Shown here one piece after another: positions 45,091 through 53,646 of a stretch of DNA of 64,000 nucleotides (position 1 is its first letter; every line of letters starts with the position of its first letter). Below the pieces are notes generated by a model. It was not told where the DNA came from. It saw only the letters and a program-made list of their open reading frames with translations, and made no database searches. The translations under genes were made by a program, and so were the position numbers. Source of the stretch: Palsa-89 sp963824345 (GTDB lineage: Bacteria; Acidobacteriota; Terriglobia; Bryobacterales; Bryobacteraceae); contig CAWGOZ010000006.1 of the NCBI GenBank assembly GCA_963824345.1, forward strand, positions 613,526-677,525, written 5' to 3'.

Positions 45091-45105
45091 CAGGCTTGCG
45101 CTCGC

Positions 45106-45131
45106 GGGCGGCCGAGGGAGATCAGCCGCCC
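45106..45131. terminator. Hairpin after the VWFA-related gene
   Basis: A perfect 7-base stem (GGGCGGC at 45106-45112 with GCCGCCC at 45125-45131) with a 12-base loop begins 15 bases after the stop of the VWFA-related gene, between it and the convergent Memo-like gene. It lacks a T tract, so termination is only suggested. Confidence 0.4.
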
Positions 45132-45256
45132 CGAGTCAATCACCCCAGATTACTTACCCCAAATGAGAGCGAACGACACGATCTAAGAGTATTCGCTGAG
45201 AACGTTCTCCGCAAGACAAAAACGGTACTGGGCCGTCGTAGTACGGTAAGGGATAG

Positions 45257-46471
45257 TTAGCGGCGGAAGGCCATGGCTGCGAAACTGACGACGCTCTGTT
45301 CGTCAATGTTCCATTGCTGATAGCGGCCGAGCGTTCCACGAGCCTCCGGAACGGCTTTGAGAAACGTGTAAATCGGCGCCGAGCCGCACCATTTCAGGTC
45401 ATCCTGGTTTTGCTGGATCAAATCCCAGAAGCCCCCGGCATCCGCCTGGGTCACTCGCTCGATCCGTAGCTTGTCGCGTTCGGCAACGGCCGACATCTCG
45501 CCTTGGTCCGCGCGCGCGATCATCTGGTCTCCGTAGCGCCGGCCCATGTGCGCCATGTCGACGCCCAGAACCCACAGCAGCTTGTTCCCTTCCCGCGCGG
45601 AGATGTTGCCGAGGCTGTCGAAGAATCGCTCGACGTGTTGGTTGGCCTCCGGGCGGCCTCCTCGATAGATGCTGCGCGCGAACGATCCGCACAGGATCGG
45701 CAAAATTCGGATGTTCGGGCCGTATAGATATTGGAGGAACAGCACCTGAAATTCAATGGAGTGTTCCACAGCGTGGCAATAATCCTCCATCCGCACGGCT
45801 TCCGGAGCGGCTGCGGCCAGTTCGCTGACCAGACGGCTGTCGGTCATGGATTCACCGAACGGCGTCACGAATGGTTTATGCGTGAGGCCGAAACAATCCG
45901 GCTCGCCATAGTGGGAAGTCCCGAGAATCACGAAAGTGCGATCGTCGTGCGACGGCGGCAACTGTGCATAGGCATCCCGGTAGGATTCCCAGCCTCCGAA
46001 CGGACTGACGTGCGGCGCCGCGATTCCGATGAGCGAATTTTCCGACGCCGGGACGGCGCCTTGCATGAATTCGCCCAGTGTCTTGCGGGCTTCCCCGGCA
46101 TTGTCGGGATAAGCGGAGCCGGAGTGCGCGGCCTCGCGTCTGGGCGCCTGTTTGAAGCCGTCCACCTGGGCGGCACGCAATGCCTCGAACTGTTCGTCTT
46201 CCAGGAATCCGGCCTGGCTGAGAGTATCGAACAGATGCTTTTCGAGATCGCCAATTTGTATCTCGCCCGTGATTCGCACCAGATTCGCTCGCAGGTCCAG
46301 ACTGGTTTGCTCGCCGTCAAAGCAGGCCAGGCACTCCACCAGTTGCGGAGGGATGAGCAGCAAGGCGTCGGAAAACTTCAGGGGATCGCGGATCAGCAGT
46401 CCGGGGTGCTCTGGATCGGAGGAGGGGATGAAATCGAGCCCCAACCGCAGCCGGGGGAGTGGACCTGGCAC
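45257..46471 (-). CDS. AmmeMemoRadiSam system protein B (Memo-like)
   Basis: 404-residue protein with a Memo/dioxygenase-like domain preceded by an extra region of about 110 residues (PLKFSDALLLIPPQLVECL). Domain motifs: GIAAPHVSPFGGWESYRDAY, FVILGTSHYGEPD, HAVEHSIEFQVLFLQYLYG and VLGVDMAHMGRRYGD, which supply the His and Asp/Cys-site residues of the family. I place the start at the GTG 46471 because further upstream the sequence is implausible. The usual partners, a radical-SAM enzyme and an AMMECR1 protein, are not beside it. Reaction unknown. Confidence 0.84.
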   Translation of the reverse strand: MPGPLPRLRLGLDFIPSSDPEHPGLLIRDPLKFSDALLLIPPQLVECLACFDGEQTSLDLRANLVRITGEIQIGDLEKHLFDTLSQAGFLEDEQFEALRAAQVDGFKQAPRREAAHSGSAYPDNAGEARKTLGEFMQGAVPASENSLIGIAAPHVSPFGGWESYRDAYAQLPPSHDDRTFVILGTSHYGEPDCFGLTHKPFVTPFGESMTDSRLVSELAAAAPEAVRMEDYCHAVEHSIEFQVLFLQYLYGPNIRILPILCGSFARSIYRGGRPEANQHVERFFDSLGNISAREGNKLLWVLGVDMAHMGRRYGDQMIARADQGEMSAVAERDKLRIERVTQADAGGFWDLIQQNQDDLKWCGSAPIYTFLKAVPEARGTLGRYQQWNIDEQSVVSFAAMAFRR

Positions 46472-46551
46472 AGAACTACTATCGCACGCGCGCCCTGAAC
46501 GGTGGCCGGCAATCCGTACATAATGGATTAAGGAATATGGAGAACAACCAC

Positions 46552-46890
46552 ATGCAGACACCGAACGCGAACATTCACATCGCCCGGCGCGTTTTATTGC
46601 TCGCGCTGGCAACCTTGCTGCTTTCTCTCGCCGCCTTCGCGCATGACGGAATGGAGCACGTCCGAGGAACCGTGGCGAAGGTTTCGGAGCAGTCCGTAAC
46701 CGTCACGACGGCCGCAGGCAAGTCCGTGGAAGTGATGCTGGACGCCCAGACCACTTACGCGCGCGCCGAAAAGCCGATCCAGAAGAGCGATCTCAAGGTC
46801 GGCGATCGCGTTTTGATCCACGCGGCGGAAAAGAACGAGATACTGACCGCGCACACCGTCGCCGTGGGAGGATCGGCAAAAAAGCCCTAA
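46552..46890 (+). CDS. Small exported protein, DUF5666-like OB fold
   Basis: 112 residues from ATG 46552, nine bases after a GGAG site; an ATG at 46537 is the alternative. A signal peptide (RRVLLLALATLLLSLAAFA) precedes a small beta-rich domain: EHVRGTVAKVSEQSVTVTT then KSVEVMLDAQTTYARA and KVGDRVLIHAAEKN. This is the pattern of DUF5666-type soluble OB folds, which sometimes occur with copper resistance proteins. Function not assigned. Confidence 0.75.
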   Translation: MQTPNANIHIARRVLLLALATLLLSLAAFAHDGMEHVRGTVAKVSEQSVTVTTAAGKSVEVMLDAQTTYARAEKPIQKSDLKVGDRVLIHAAEKNEILTAHTVAVGGSAKKP

Positions 46891-46898
46891 TCCGACGG

Positions 46899-47312
46899 CT
46901 ACGACGAGAACGGGTTTCGAACGGTCAGGGTTCCGTAACGCTGGAGCGCGGCAAGATCTTCACTCCACAGCACCGAGCAGCCGAGTTCAAGGGCGCTGTT
47001 TATGATGAGCGCGTCCCACCAGCTGACCTTAAGGCGGCGATGGATCAGGCAAGCGCGCAGCACGTCTGCATGCCCGGGTCGATGAATCGTCCAGCCTTGG
47101 AGGTCAGCGATTGCCTCTTCCGCTTCTTCGCTTTTCATCCGCAGCTTTCTCGTCGCTGTGACGTAGAACTCGCTCAGCACTTGCACGCTGACGGCGCCTG
47201 TTTGTTCCTCAAACAGACCTGCGACCAACTCCACGGCTCTGCGGTGTTTGGAGCCTGCTCCGCCTTCGTGCGCGTACACGAAAATGTTCGTGTCGACAAA
47301 CTCAGCGCTCAT
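46899..47312 (-). CDS. PIN-domain ribonuclease toxin, VapC-like
   Basis: 137-residue PIN protein, start at ATG 47312. The acidic active-site residues are Asp in EFVDTNIFVYAHE, Glu in VLSEFYV, Asp in VSWWDALIINSA and Asp in LWSEDLAAL. VapC toxins cleave tRNA or rRNA. It overlaps the upstream ribbon-helix-helix antitoxin gene by 11 bases, so the pair forms a type II toxin-antitoxin module. Confidence 0.9.
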   Translation of the reverse strand: MSAEFVDTNIFVYAHEGGAGSKHRRAVELVAGLFEEQTGAVSVQVLSEFYVTATRKLRMKSEEAEEAIADLQGWTIHRPGHADVLRACLIHRRLKVSWWDALIINSALELGCSVLWSEDLAALQRYGTLTVRNPFSS

Positions 47313-47547
47313 GCAACTCATCTCGCGTCCACTGGATCTTGCCCTTAGTTCCCCGATCAGGCGCATTCTGGATCCTTTCGAGGAAGCGCCGCTTGGCCCT
47401 TTGGGTCTGGGCATCTTGTTCGATCAAATCCCGAATTGCAAGGGTCATGAGGCTGCTCATCGACTGGTTACGCGCTGCCGCGAAGACACGAAAGCGACGC
47501 AAGAGGCTCTCTGGCAGGCTGAGGGTAACATTCGAGAGCTCCTTCAC
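47302..47547 (-). CDS. Ribbon-helix-helix antitoxin, CopG/VapB-like
   Basis: 81 residues from the GTG at 47547. The ribbon-helix-helix reads NVTLSLPESLLRRFRVFAAA then NQSMSSLMTLAIRDLIEQD, and a basic C-terminal tail (AKRRFLERIQNAPDRG) probably binds the toxin. It precedes and overlaps the PIN toxin gene, the normal order. A longer frame reaches 47604 but crosses the start region of the opposite-strand pterin dehydratase transcript. Confidence 0.82.
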   Translation of the reverse strand: MKELSNVTLSLPESLLRRFRVFAAARNQSMSSLMTLAIRDLIEQDAQTQRAKRRFLERIQNAPDRGTKGKIQWTRDELHER

Positions 47548-47618
47548 GTCTTTGAGTGTAACACGCGAATGTGTGCCCAAGAAATGCAGCCGGCGGTGAG
47601 GCAAGGGATAATAGGACC

Positions 47619-47909
47619 ATGGGAAAACTTTCCGGCCCGGAACTGAAAAAGGTAGTTTCCTCCCTCAAAGGTTGGACCGTAGTGGACGGCAAGCTGCACA
47701 AGGAATACAAGTTTGCCGACTTCATCCACGCTTTTGGATTCATGGCGACGGCCGCGCTGGCGATCGAGAAAATGAACCATCATCCGGAATGGTTCAACGT
47801 GTATAATCGCGTGACGGTGGACCTGACTACGCACGACGCGCAAGGCATCACTTCAAAAGACATCGACTTGGCGAAGCTACTCGACGCGACAGCGAAAAAT
47901 CTCCGATGA
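47619..47909 (+). CDS. phhB: 4a-hydroxytetrahydrobiopterin dehydratase (PCD)
   Basis: 96-residue pterin-4a-carbinolamine dehydratase. The active-site signature is complete: KMNHHPEWFNVYNRV followed by DLTTHDAQGIT. It dehydrates the 4a-carbinolamine left by aromatic amino-acid hydroxylases; related PCD-fold proteins also help molybdenum cofactor metabolism, a pathway encoded 4 kb away. No hydroxylase gene is near. Its stop overlaps the next start (ATGA). Confidence 0.93.
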   Translation: MGKLSGPELKKVVSSLKGWTVVDGKLHKEYKFADFIHAFGFMATAALAIEKMNHHPEWFNVYNRVTVDLTTHDAQGITSKDIDLAKLLDATAKNLR

Positions 47910-50311
47910 AATTCCTGCCCGCGCTGGTATGCGCCCTGCTGTTGTCGACGGCGTGCAAAAAAACCCAGGAATCCGCCAAGGAAACCGCTCGGGAGAGGGC
48001 CAAGGAAACCTTCCCCGCGGCAACGGCGGCAAGCGTGGACCAGCAAATGGAGCGCGCCGTCCAGAAGGGGCTGATTCCCGGGGCTGTGGTCGTCATCGGG
48101 CACAACGGCCAGGTGGTTTACCAGAAAGCGTACGGCAGCCGTGCGCTCATTCCGCAGCGCGAGCCGATGACGCTGGACACCATCTTCGACGCGGCGTCGC
48201 TCACCAAGGTGATCGCCACTACGCCCTCCATCATGCGGCTGTTCGAGCAAGGCCAGATTCGCCTCAACGATCCGGTGACGAACTACCTTCCGGAGTTTCA
48301 GGGCGGGCACAGTGACATTACGATTCGCAACTTGATGACGCATTTCTCGGGGCTGCGGCCGGATCTCGTCCTGAAGCCGGCGTGGAGCGGCTATGAAACC
48401 GGCATTCAGCGCGCGCTGATCGACAAGCCGGCCACACCGCCCGGCGTCCGTTTCGTTTACAGCGACATCAATTTTATTCTGCTCGGCGAAATCGTGCATC
48501 GGTTGACCGGTAAAATGCTCAACGATTACGCGAGCGAAAATTTCTACCGGCCCTTAGGCATGCGCGAAACGATGTTCCTGCCTCCGGCCTCGCTGCGATC
48601 GCGGATCGCGCCTACCGAAATTAACCCAGCCACGGGAAAGCCGCTGCGCGGCGAGGTGCACGATGATACGGCCCGCTACATGGGCGGCGTCGCGGGCCAC
48701 GCCGGGCTCTTCACCACCGCGGCCGATCTGGCCAAGTTCGCGCAGATGATGCTGGACGAAGGCCAGGTCAAGGGTGACCAGGGCGAGAGTAACGGAGTCC
48801 GGCTGTTCAACGCCGCCACGGTGAAGAAGTTCACCTCTCCGCAGTCCCCGCCGGATCAACCCGTGCTGCGCGGCCTGGGCTGGGATATTGACTCGCGCTA
48901 CTCCAGCAATCGCGGCGAATTGTTTCCAATCGGCTCCTACGGCCACACCGGCTTTACCGGAACCTCGCTGTGGATTGATCCCTTCAGCAAGTCCTATTTG
49001 ATCATCCTGACCAATGTCGTTCATCCGCATCGCGGACATTCTCTCAGCTCGCTGCGCAGCCGGGTGGCGACGCTGGTGGCGGCTTCGTTCGGCATCACGG
49101 CGCGAGGCGTCAAGCTCACCGGCTACAACGACACTATCGTCGGACCTGGGCTGCACCGCGAGGTGGAGCCCGAGGGCGGCGTGATAACGGGATTGGATGT
49201 GCTGGCCGAGGACAATTTCAAGGGCTTGCTCGGCAAGAAAATCGGACTCATCACCAATCAGACGGGCCGCAGCCGGGACGGACGTCGAGATGTGGATCTT
49301 CTGCGCGCCGCGGGTGTGAAGGTGACGGCGCTGTTTTCCCCCGAGCACGGCTTGAGCGGAGCCGAAGACCGCGAGGATGTTTCCGACACCAGGGATGCCG
49401 CTTCCGGATTGCCCGTTTTCAGCCTTTTTCGCGCCTCGTCGCGCCGCATCCGGCCCGAAATGCTGAGCAACTTCAACGCCCTGGTGTTCGACATTCAAGA
49501 TGTGGGGGCCCGCTTCTATACATACTCTTGCACCATGCTCTATAGCCTGGAAGAAGCCGCCCGGAGGCATATACCGTATTTCGTCCTGGACCGTCCCAAC
49601 CCGATCACCGGGACGCACGTCGAAGGGCCAATGCTCGATCCCGACCTCGAATCCTTCACCGGATGCTTCGAAGTTCCGGTGCGGCATGGCATGACTTTGG
49701 GCGAGCTGGCGGCGATGGCGAACGGCGAGCGGAAACTAGGCGCGGACTTGCACGTGGTGCCGATGCGGGGATGGAGCCGGGGCGATTGGTTCGACTCCAC
49801 CGGGCTGGCCTGGGTAGACCCGTCACCCAATATGCGCAGCCTCAATGCGGCCATTTTGTACCCTGGGCTGGCGCTGCTGGAAGCGTCGCAGAATTATTCC
49901 GTCGGGCGCGGCACCGATAGCCCCTTTGAGCTGTTGGGCGCCGATTGGATCCATGGCCGCGAGTTGGCCGGCTTCTTAAACAGCCGCTATATCCCGGGCG
50001 TTCGCGCGTATCCGGTACGCTTCCGGCCCAGTGCCTCGAATTTCTCGGGAAAAGACCTGGAAGGCGTGCGCTTTGTCCTGACCAATCGGGACGCATTTGA
50101 CAGTACGCGTCTTGGCCTGGAAGTGGCTTACGCGCTCGGCAAGTTATACCCGGGCAAAATCGCCTGGCAGAAGAATCGCTTCCTGATTGCGAATCACGGG
50201 GTGCTGAAGGCCATGCAGGATGGCGCCGATCCGCGAAACGTCCTGGAGGAAATGCGGGATTCCCTCGCTCAATTCGTCGAGCGCAGGGAGAAGTACCTTT
50301 TATACCGCTAG
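47906..50311 (+). CDS. Beta-lactamase-fold/NamZ (DUF1343) fusion lipoprotein
   Basis: 801-residue exported protein with two enzymatic parts. The N-terminus is a lipoprotein signal (ALVCALLLSTAC). Residues about 45-395 form a class C beta-lactamase/DD-peptidase fold with the Ser-x-x-Lys in FDAASLTKVIATTP, the Tyr-x-Asn-like YSDINFILLGEI and a final GHTGFTGTSLW. From about 410 a DUF1343 domain follows: KIGLITNQTGRS, VTALFSPEHGLSGAEDRED, VFDIQDVGARFYTYSC and LNAAILYPGLALLEA. NamZ-type DUF1343 enzymes remove terminal N-acetylmuramic acid from peptidoglycan fragments, so the fusion suggests combined peptide and sugar processing of cell-wall pieces. Confidence 0.9.
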   Translation: MKFLPALVCALLLSTACKKTQESAKETARERAKETFPAATAASVDQQMERAVQKGLIPGAVVVIGHNGQVVYQKAYGSRALIPQREPMTLDTIFDAASLTKVIATTPSIMRLFEQGQIRLNDPVTNYLPEFQGGHSDITIRNLMTHFSGLRPDLVLKPAWSGYETGIQRALIDKPATPPGVRFVYSDINFILLGEIVHRLTGKMLNDYASENFYRPLGMRETMFLPPASLRSRIAPTEINPATGKPLRGEVHDDTARYMGGVAGHAGLFTTAADLAKFAQMMLDEGQVKGDQGESNGVRLFNAATVKKFTSPQSPPDQPVLRGLGWDIDSRYSSNRGELFPIGSYGHTGFTGTSLWIDPFSKSYLIILTNVVHPHRGHSLSSLRSRVATLVAASFGITARGVKLTGYNDTIVGPGLHREVEPEGGVITGLDVLAEDNFKGLLGKKIGLITNQTGRSRDGRRDVDLLRAAGVKVTALFSPEHGLSGAEDREDVSDTRDAASGLPVFSLFRASSRRIRPEMLSNFNALVFDIQDVGARFYTYSCTMLYSLEEAARRHIPYFVLDRPNPITGTHVEGPMLDPDLESFTGCFEVPVRHGMTLGELAAMANGERKLGADLHVVPMRGWSRGDWFDSTGLAWVDPSPNMRSLNAAILYPGLALLEASQNYSVGRGTDSPFELLGADWIHGRELAGFLNSRYIPGVRAYPVRFRPSASNFSGKDLEGVRFVLTNRDAFDSTRLGLEVAYALGKLYPGKIAWQKNRFLIANHGVLKAMQDGADPRNVLEEMRDSLAQFVERREKYLLYR

Positions 50312-50329
50312 CCGAAAACCCCGCTCCAC

Positions 50330-50368
50330 AACGAGCCGCGCGCGTGAGTGAGCGGGCCTCGTTTTTTT
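50330..50368. terminator. Rho-independent terminator containing a REP-like unit
   Basis: Stem AACGAGCC (50330-50337) pairs with GGCCTCGTT (50355-50363) and a run of seven T (50362-50368) follows, 18 bases after the stop of the fusion gene. The loop contains a copy of the dispersed repeat (50333-50355). It overlaps the stop codon of the opposite-strand AT-hook gene. Confidence 0.7.
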
Positions 50369-50585
50369 ACGCGGATGCGCCCTTCGCCGCTGAGCCTTTG
50401 GGTTCGTTCTTCGGACGATTCTTGCTGCCGGGCGGGCGGCCGCGGCGCTTGATCTGGGACATCCAGGCCGGCGGCCGGCCGCGTCGCCTTCCGCGACCCC
50501 GAGCGAGCCGTTCCAGCGTCATGATCGCCTCTTCGAGCTGCTCGCGCTCCTGCCGCAACTCGACCAACATTTTGTTAATGTCCAT
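50367..50585 (-). CDS. Small AT-hook DNA-binding protein
   Basis: 72 residues. An N-terminal coiled-coil-like helix (MLVELRQEREQLEEAIMTLE) is followed by two AT-hook cores, RRRGRPPAW and KRRGRPPGS, and a basic Lys/Pro-rich tail. AT-hooks insert an Arg-Gly-Arg into the minor groove of AT-rich DNA; the helix should dimerise the protein. This suggests a small nucleoid-associated protein, comparable in logic though not in sequence to H-NS. Two matching dyads lie upstream and may be its own control sites. Confidence 0.75.
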   Translation of the reverse strand: MDINKMLVELRQEREQLEEAIMTLERLARGRGRRRGRPPAWMSQIKRRGRPPGSKNRPKNEPKGSAAKGASA

Positions 50586-50799
50586 TCATCGCTCTCCCGA
50601 AGTTATTTGTATTTTGGCTGCCGCTTGTTCGGAAAACCGAACACAGGCGAACTATCTTTAAGATACTGCAATACACTTTGTACATCATCTCTCGACAGTT
50701 TTCAAGTATGTTGTTCGGCAAACAGAACAAATTTGTCTGGCCATGAGCCAGGTTTAGTACTACACCCGGTTCTGATGGGAGTAGATTACCGACGGCCCC
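50586..50799. promoter_or_regulatory. AT-rich upstream region with two 16-base dyads
   Basis: Upstream region of the AT-hook gene. It holds GTTCGGAAAACCGAAC (50627-50642), a perfect palindrome, and GTTCGGCAAACAGAAC (50713-50728), the same dyad with one arm changed. Their centres are 86 bases apart, about eight helical turns, so a protein bound to both could loop the DNA. The region is lower in GC than its surroundings. The regulator is not known. Confidence 0.6.
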
Positions 50800-52188
50800 T
50801 CAGGCTGGCAGGCGCTTTTTCCAGTAGAAATAGAACGGCAGACCAAGCGCAATCAGGAGCAGTCCGAGTACGGATTCACGGGGCGAACTGCGCAGCGTGG
50901 AAACGATCAAACAGGCAATTCCGAGCACGAAGGCAATGGGCACAACGGGATATCCGAGGGTCCTATACGGACGCGGCATGCCAGGACGCCGTATCCGCAG
51001 AACGATCACCGAGGCGGTTGCCATGCCGTAGAGGATGGCGCTGGCGAAGATCACGTAGGTGTAGAGCTGATCATAGCGGCCGCTCAAGACCAGCAGGCTG
51101 GCCCAGGCGCTCAACAACAAAATAGAGACGCCGGGGGTGCGATGGCGGGGATTGATGCGCGCGACGCCGTGGAAGAACAATCCGTCACGCGCCATGGCGA
51201 AGGGCACGCGCGAACCGGACAGGATGGAGCCGTTGAGGGCCGCAAAAATCGAGATCATGGCGGCGATGCTGACTCCCGCGGCGCCCGGCGCGCCGAGAAT
51301 CCGGCGCATCATTTCAGAGGCCACTCGGTCGGTGGAGGCCACCGTAGCGGCCGGAAGCACGTAAAAATACGCCAGATTTGCCAGCAGATAAATGGCGATG
51401 ACAGCAACGGTGCCGACGATGAGCGCGAGCGGGAGGTTGCGTTGCGGCCGGCGAATTTCGGACGCAACCATGGTGACGTTATTCCAGCCGTCGTAAGCCC
51501 ACAAAGCGCCCACCAGCGCGGCGAAAAAGCCCAGAATGCCACCGGGCGCGCTGACCGTCGAATGAAAATTCGCGGCGGCGCCAATGTGCGATCCCAAACC
51601 GATCAGGATGATGGCCGCGATTAAGCCGACCTTTAGCAAAGTAGCCGCCACCTGAACATCCCCGCCCAGGCGGACCCCGAAGTAATTAATCAGGCCCAAG
51701 AGCGCAATCACTCCAATGGCCAGCAATTGACCGTAGCGGATTTCGAGCGGCGATCCGTCCTCGCCGATGGGAAGGGGCGTCACGATCCAGACCTGGCCGA
51801 GCACCGGCTGGAAATTCGCCAGGTAAATGAAGAAGCCGGTGGCTAGCGTTGCAATCGAACCGGTCTTGGCGACCCAGGTCTGGGTCCATCCATACAAGAA
51901 GGCCCACAAGGGGCCATAGGCTTCGCGCAAGTAGACGTATTCTCCGCCGGCCTCGGGCATGGCGGCTGCGAGCTCGGCGTAGCTGAGGGCGCCAAACAGC
52001 GACAGCAACCCGCCGGCAATCCAGACGGCGAAAACCTTCAGGGGCGAGCCGACGGCCCGGGTCATAGCGCTGGGCACCAGAAAAATGCCGCTGCCGATCA
52101 CGGTTCCCACCACGATGGCGGCTGCGCTCCAGACGCCCAGCTCGCGCTTGAGACCGTGCTTATCGGGTTCGGCCGCCGGCTGGTTCAT
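50800..52188 (-). CDS. APC-family amino acid/polyamine permease
   Basis: 462-residue secondary transporter with about twelve helices. The family opening is VWSAAAIVVGTVIGSGIFLV; LSYAELAAAMPEAGGEYVYL and the helix-6 region DGWNNVTMVASEIRRPQRNL are diagnostic. Such proteins exchange or import amino acids or amines. Its start overlaps the end of the sodium symporter gene by 29 bases, and the run continues into agmatine-to-putrescine genes, so an amine or arginine-related substrate is plausible but unproven. Confidence 0.9.
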   Translation of the reverse strand: MNQPAAEPDKHGLKRELGVWSAAAIVVGTVIGSGIFLVPSAMTRAVGSPLKVFAVWIAGGLLSLFGALSYAELAAAMPEAGGEYVYLREAYGPLWAFLYGWTQTWVAKTGSIATLATGFFIYLANFQPVLGQVWIVTPLPIGEDGSPLEIRYGQLLAIGVIALLGLINYFGVRLGGDVQVAATLLKVGLIAAIILIGLGSHIGAAANFHSTVSAPGGILGFFAALVGALWAYDGWNNVTMVASEIRRPQRNLPLALIVGTVAVIAIYLLANLAYFYVLPAATVASTDRVASEMMRRILGAPGAAGVSIAAMISIFAALNGSILSGSRVPFAMARDGLFFHGVARINPRHRTPGVSILLLSAWASLLVLSGRYDQLYTYVIFASAILYGMATASVIVLRIRRPGMPRPYRTLGYPVVPIAFVLGIACLIVSTLRSSPRESVLGLLLIALGLPFYFYWKKRLPA

Positions 52189-53638
52189 GAACGGGTTCCT
52201 TCCACAATAGCGAGATTACGTAGCCGGTCGAAAATGTTGCGGCGGTTCCAATCACGACGTACCAGGTGAAAGCGATGTGAGTGGCCATGCGAATATAGAT
52301 CATCAACAGCAAGCCCAGGATCATGGCGAGCATGGCGGGGGTTTCGCCAACGCGCTTCGTGAGCAAGCCCAACAAGAAAACGCCCAGTAGCGAACCATAC
52401 AGGATGGACGCGATGGTAAGGCCGGCTTCGAGCACCGAGCCCACGTGGCGGGCCACGAATCCAACCAGGAAGAGAACGACGCCCCAGGCGACGGTGGCCC
52501 AACGGGCGACGCCGAGAAAATGCGCGTCGGACCGCTTGGAATCGCGCCGTATTACGAATGGTTTGTAGAAATCCATCACGGTGGTGGAGGCGAGCGCGTT
52601 CAGGGCGGCGCTCAAGTTCGACATACCGGCGGCGAGAATGGCCGCGATCACCAGTCCCGCTACGCCGGGGGGCAGGCTGTTCCAGATGAACTGGGGATAA
52701 ATAGAATCGGTAGACTGTGGCGTGGGCAATCGGGCGTCCGAATAGTGGACGAAGAGAAGGACACCGATAAACAGAAAGAGCGCGAACTGGAAAAAGATAA
52801 CAATCCAGCTCGAGAACAGGGCCGCGCGGCTCTGTCCCTCGGTTTTCGCGGCTAACAGCCGTTGCACCATCAATTGTTCGGTTCCGTGGCTGGCGGTAGT
52901 CAAGAAACAACCTCCAATGAGTCCGGCCCAGAAACTGTAACTGCGCGAAAAGAATTCGGGCGTCCAAGCGAATCGAAAATCGAAGACTTGGAATTTGTGG
53001 GCGGCGCCGGCAACCTCTGCGACGTGCTGCCAACCGCCGGGAATCTGATGCAGAATGACCCAAAAACTCAGAACGGCGCCGGCGACATACAGGACCATCT
53101 GAACGGCGTCGGTCCAGATCACCGCCGTCATGCCGCCCTCAAAGGTGTAGAACAAAGTCAGACAGACAATCGCAAGGATGGATGCGATTTGTCCGGTGCC
53201 CAGCACGATGGCGACGATGATGGATATGGCGAACACACGCACGCCTTCGGCCAGGGCACGCAGCACCAGGAAAGTGCCCGCCGTCAGTCTTCGGATGCGC
53301 TCTCCGAAGCGCCGCCGCATCAATTCGTAAGCGGTGAACATTTCGCCGCGAAAATACTGGGGCAGGAATAACGCCGAAATCACGATGCGCGCGAGGAGAT
53401 AGCCCAGCACCAGTTGCAGAAACTGGAAGTTCCCGTTAAACGAAAGCGCGGGCGTGCCGATGACGGTGAGCGTGCTGGTCTCGGCCGAAACAATGGAGAG
53501 TCCGATGGCCCACCAGGGGGCATTTTTTCCGCCCAGGAAATAGTCCTTCAAATCGCGCTGGCTTTTGCGGAAGTGGGCTCCGAACCAGGTGATGGCGATC
53601 AGATAGAGCGCAATCGTGGCCAGGTCCAACGCGTGCAT
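52160..53638 (-). CDS. Sodium:solute symporter family protein
   Basis: 492-residue SSS transporter with about thirteen helices, start at ATG 53638 (MHALDLATIALYLIAITWFG). The family segments are DYFLGGKNAPWWAIGLSIVSAE, the GGMTAVIWTDAVQMVLYVAG stretch, LIGGCFLTTASHGTEQLMVQRLLA and AILAAGMSNLSAALNALAS. It uses a sodium gradient to import a small organic solute. It lies between aguA (8-base gap) and the APC permease gene on the same strand. Confidence 0.9.
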   Translation of the reverse strand: MHALDLATIALYLIAITWFGAHFRKSQRDLKDYFLGGKNAPWWAIGLSIVSAETSTLTVIGTPALSFNGNFQFLQLVLGYLLARIVISALFLPQYFRGEMFTAYELMRRRFGERIRRLTAGTFLVLRALAEGVRVFAISIIVAIVLGTGQIASILAIVCLTLFYTFEGGMTAVIWTDAVQMVLYVAGAVLSFWVILHQIPGGWQHVAEVAGAAHKFQVFDFRFAWTPEFFSRSYSFWAGLIGGCFLTTASHGTEQLMVQRLLAAKTEGQSRAALFSSWIVIFFQFALFLFIGVLLFVHYSDARLPTPQSTDSIYPQFIWNSLPPGVAGLVIAAILAAGMSNLSAALNALASTTVMDFYKPFVIRRDSKRSDAHFLGVARWATVAWGVVLFLVGFVARHVGSVLEAGLTIASILYGSLLGVFLLGLLTKRVGETPAMLAMILGLLLMIYIRMATHIAFTWYVVIGTAATFSTGYVISLLWKEPVHEPAGGRTR

Positions 53639-53646
53639 GGTTCGAT

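Noticed and set aside
50627..50728. The two dyads as LexA boxes
   Set aside because: Known LexA boxes are GAAC-N4-GTTC (Gram-positive type) or GTTC-N7-GTTC (alphaproteobacterial type). Here the arms are GTTC-N8-GAAC, the opposite polarity, and no SOS gene is near.
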